DNA of 64,000 nt from NCBI RefSeq assembly GCF_014905175.1, contig NC_057790.1, positions 2,728,001-2,792,000 of the forward strand, read 5' to 3'. The stretch comes from Aphidius gifuensis (Eukaryota; Arthropoda; Insecta; Hymenoptera; Braconidae). Below the pieces are notes generated by a model. It did no database searches, had not been told where the DNA came from, and saw nothing but the letters and a program-made list of their open reading frames with translations. How positions within the stretch are numbered: the stretch's first letter is position 1; every line of letters starts with the position of its first letter. This document shows positions 60,841 to 64,000 of the stretch, piece after piece. The translations under genes and the position numbers were made by a program.

Positions 60841-63800
60841 TCTTTTTTCTTTTTTTTTTTATTATCATTTTTATTAACACTATAATGTATTTGTATTTTT
60901 TTTTGTCAATATCAACAACACTTTGGCCTAGTTATCTAAATACCCCTTGTCAGAATTTAAAGCAGTAATTTTATTTTTTTTCGTTTGATTAATATTAAGA
61001 AAGATCAATGCGATAAATTCATAAATATATCTTACATTTACTTTTTTTTACGACACATAAAATATATTTTTTGAATTGTGTGTATGCGTTGTTATTTTTG
61101 TATTTTTTTTTTATATTATTTTTTTATGTATTATATGTATATTGTTATTTTGTGTGCGTTGATAGACGCCTTTCGATTGGATGATATAAACATTACGATG
61201 TCTATTACTATTTTTATGATTTGCCTGGATGAGGGAAAAAATACTGATGAAAATCAATAAAAATAGTAAATTTTTTTTATACAATGTATGATAATATATT
61301 TTCATGACAAAATAATATTGAATATTATATAAGTTTTGTTGGTTTGTAGTTTTAAATTCATCAAGATATGAAAAAGATTTAAACTTTTCTAATGTCATTT
61401 TATTCTTTTGTTAATATTTAATATTTTTTTGATTGAAAAATATTTAAATTTATATTTCTTACAACGATTATGATTTGAAGAAAAAAAAATTATTAAAAAG
61501 CTTATTCAAATGAAGATTAGTAAAATTAATGATAAAATAAATTGACAGATTTGAAAGTATCGACGATTGATTTTATTTAAAATTGTTTTTATTTATTTTT
61601 TATTTTGTAGAAACATCTTGTCGTGGCACATAATATATTTACAAATAATAAAAAAAATAAAAATAAATGATACGAGTTTGACTCTTATTTATACACTTGG
61701 TGAATTGAAAATGTCGTACAAGAGCAATTGCAAAATAAAGCTGGAATTTTCAAATATCACACCATTGATTTTCATCATTGTCAATTGCATACTTTGGCAC
61801 CATCATGGTGTTCATTGTTTCTTAAAATTGCAATATATATCGATATATTGATTTGTTAAAATTCCAATTTTGTTATGATAATTTTTCTTATTTTATTTTT
61901 TACATTTATTTTTTTTTTTTTTTTCGATGAATCATTTATGAGAGACTATACGTCATAAAATAAAATTGGCTATATATTTTTTTCATTTTACGATATATAT
62001 ATTTTTTTTTCTATTGTTATAGATTCGGTAATTCAGAAAAATAATTCAACAGTGTAAAAATTTTATGATATTTTTATTTTTTGTTTATCTTATTTACAAC
62101 GAAAAAAAATGTGTGAGAAATTTTATTTTTATTTAATTTATTACTCATGTTAATGTTTAAATGTATATTTATAAATTAATCAATTAAAATGTTATTTATA
62201 ATTCAAACATGTAACAATGTATCATCATTAATAATAAATCATTTTTTCCAGTTAAAAAAAAATTTATATACATTTTTTTTAAATATTTTAATTCTGCTTC
62301 ATATTTCATAAATATTTATAACCAGCTAAAAAATATCTCAAATAGCCACGCATGTATAATTACAGCCACTTTTAATTTTAACTATATACTACAATGTTAA
62401 ATTCAAAAAATATAAATAAACAAAAAAAAAAAACAAAAAAAAAATTGAATGAATTATTTCTTTGCTTGTCTTGGTAGTTTTTTTAAAAAAATTATTTTAA
62501 TTTGATTTTTATTTTTGTGGTATATTGTTGTTTATTATTTTTATTTCAACTTTAGTTTATTTTTTTTTCGTTTAAAAATAAAAAAATGTGTGGCAAATAG
62601 TTGCTGTATACGTGATAGGTTGATTTTATTTTTTTTTATTTTATATATAACAACGTGCTTTGACAGTTGGTCGTTTGAATTTAACGAGTTAAATGAACAA
62701 GAAACTATACTTATCATTTGGACAAAAATACATTTGTCTATATGATGAAAAAAAGTCATAAAGTTTTTATTATTGACCTAAATATTGAAAGATATTTACT
62801 ACATGAAGAAAATTAATTTATCCGAGATAATTTAATTTTATATATTATTAAAAGGGGTATAATAATTAAATTTTTTTGTCTCTTTTTTTTTGAATGATAA
62901 AAAAAAGCTTCAAGAAATGAAACATCTGCTTCAAAATTTTTCTTCACTTCTTTGTACTTTTTTTAAACAATTTTTCTAAATTTCATCTCAACAGTTTATT
63001 CATTTTTTTGTATTAATACTCTTTGAAGATATGAGGAGAGAAAAAAATTATATTTTTTACAAGCGACGACACTAATGGCCCAGGCATTACCACAAAATTA
63101 GCATTTTAATTGCGTATGAGCGTGTTACGCGACAAAAGTGCTGAGAATGAATTGACATAATAAAAATAATGACAATGAAAAAGAAAAAAAAAAATTAAGA
63201 TAAACGAAAATGTGTCAAGAAAAACGACAACTTTATAATGTAAATAATTTTAAAAAATTATGTCAACTATTTTTTTTCTTTGTTTGATATATAATAATAA
63301 TACTAATATTTCGATTCTGTTCTTTTATTTTTTTTTTTTACAAACTTTACAAGAGTTTAATTAAATTTATGTTGAAAATTAAATTGCCAAATTATTTATC
63401 TTTAAATTCCACCTGTTACAAAATCATTAAAATATCCAGGAAAAAAGTGGTATGTCTTTATATATACAGCGGTAGTTAATTATGTTAGTATTTACACTTG
63501 GAAAATATTAAAAAACAATTTGAAAATTGTAGAAATAAATAACGTAAATATTTGTTTGAAAATAATATTAAATTGAAAATTTTTCTTGTTATATTTGAAT
63601 GCATAAATTATTTATAAATTGTAATGATATATTTCTAAAGAAGAATTTTAATTGTTTAATGTTTTAACGGTACCAAAAACCAAAGAATGCATTTTCAATT
63701 CGAAAAATTTATTATTTCGATATAGAAATATTTTAACAATAACTTTTCATCGAAATATATAAACTATTAAAACTTTTTTCAAATGTTAAAAAAGCTGTTA

Positions 63801-64000
63801 TCCATTTTTCTATGAATTAAATAAAAATAATAATCAAAAGATGATGAAAACAAATAACTAGAATATTTGATTTGATTTTTCTCCAAGAAAAAACTCATAA
63901 AATGAAACACAAAGCTTTATAATAATTTTTCTCAGAAATAACAATACAAAACAATCAAATTTTAAAATAAAATCACAAATTAAAAGTACTTTCATAAGCT

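Larger units (their letters stand above)
56727..64000. other. gene-poor right end
   Basis: About 7.3 kb of A/T-rich sequence. No complete gene is recognised. Exon-like islands lie at 58248-58370 and 60700-60840. C/G-richer patches lie at 57660-57780, 58600-58760, 59290-59480 and 63050-63160. A gene extending past 64000 could own some of these. Confidence 0.5.

Noticed and set aside
1..64000. tRNA, rRNA, CRISPR or polydnavirus segments
   Set aside because: I looked for tRNA B-box-like sequences, rRNA cores, regularly spaced repeats and viral genes and saw none I could support. A cryptic snoRNA or miRNA cannot be excluded by eye.

Overview
This is eukaryotic DNA, extremely AT-rich, with spliced genes, GT-AG introns and AT-ending codons. 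The gene set fits an insect: SmD1, the NEDD8-activating enzyme subunit APP-BP1, a trimethylguanosine synthase and the kinesin-3 Khc-73/KIF13. Between these sit secreted proteins typical of wasp venom: an M12B metalloprotease and two catalytically degraded S1 protease homologues. I infer a hymenopteran, most likely a parasitoid wasp. Species and tissue of expression are not shown by the sequence.

Layout. 1-1298: promoter-like DNA. 1299-1931 (+): SmD1 in three exons, tail to tail with APP-BP1/NAE1 (minus, 4128-2233, five exons). 5236-6177 (+): a two-exon secreted protein with an internally duplicated four-cysteine domain that I cannot name. 6683-8647 (+): an 11-finger C2H2 protein, tail to tail with Tgs1 (minus, 13027-9429, five exons). 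13589-16167 (minus): a 13-exon M12B metalloprotease. 18029-42569 (+): Khc-73 in twelve exons, with a 10.4 kb intron inside the motor domain, one GC-AG intron and in-frame alternative last exons at 46177 and 46380. 42570-54106: mostly non-coding. 54107-55121 and 55696-56726 (minus): tandem S1 protease homologues, both with the catalytic His replaced by Ser and one also with the catalytic Ser replaced by Gly. 56727-64000: no confident gene, but a few exon-like islands.

All exon joins were made by hand. Reading phase closes across every join of every multi-exon gene, which is the main support for the models. The housekeeping genes act in snRNP assembly and cap hypermethylation (SmD1, Tgs1), neddylation (APP-BP1) and microtubule transport (Khc-73). 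The four secreted genes do not share a pathway with them. They resemble lineage-specific extracellular effectors, and at least three have a TATA-like box at short range, unlike the housekeeping promoters.
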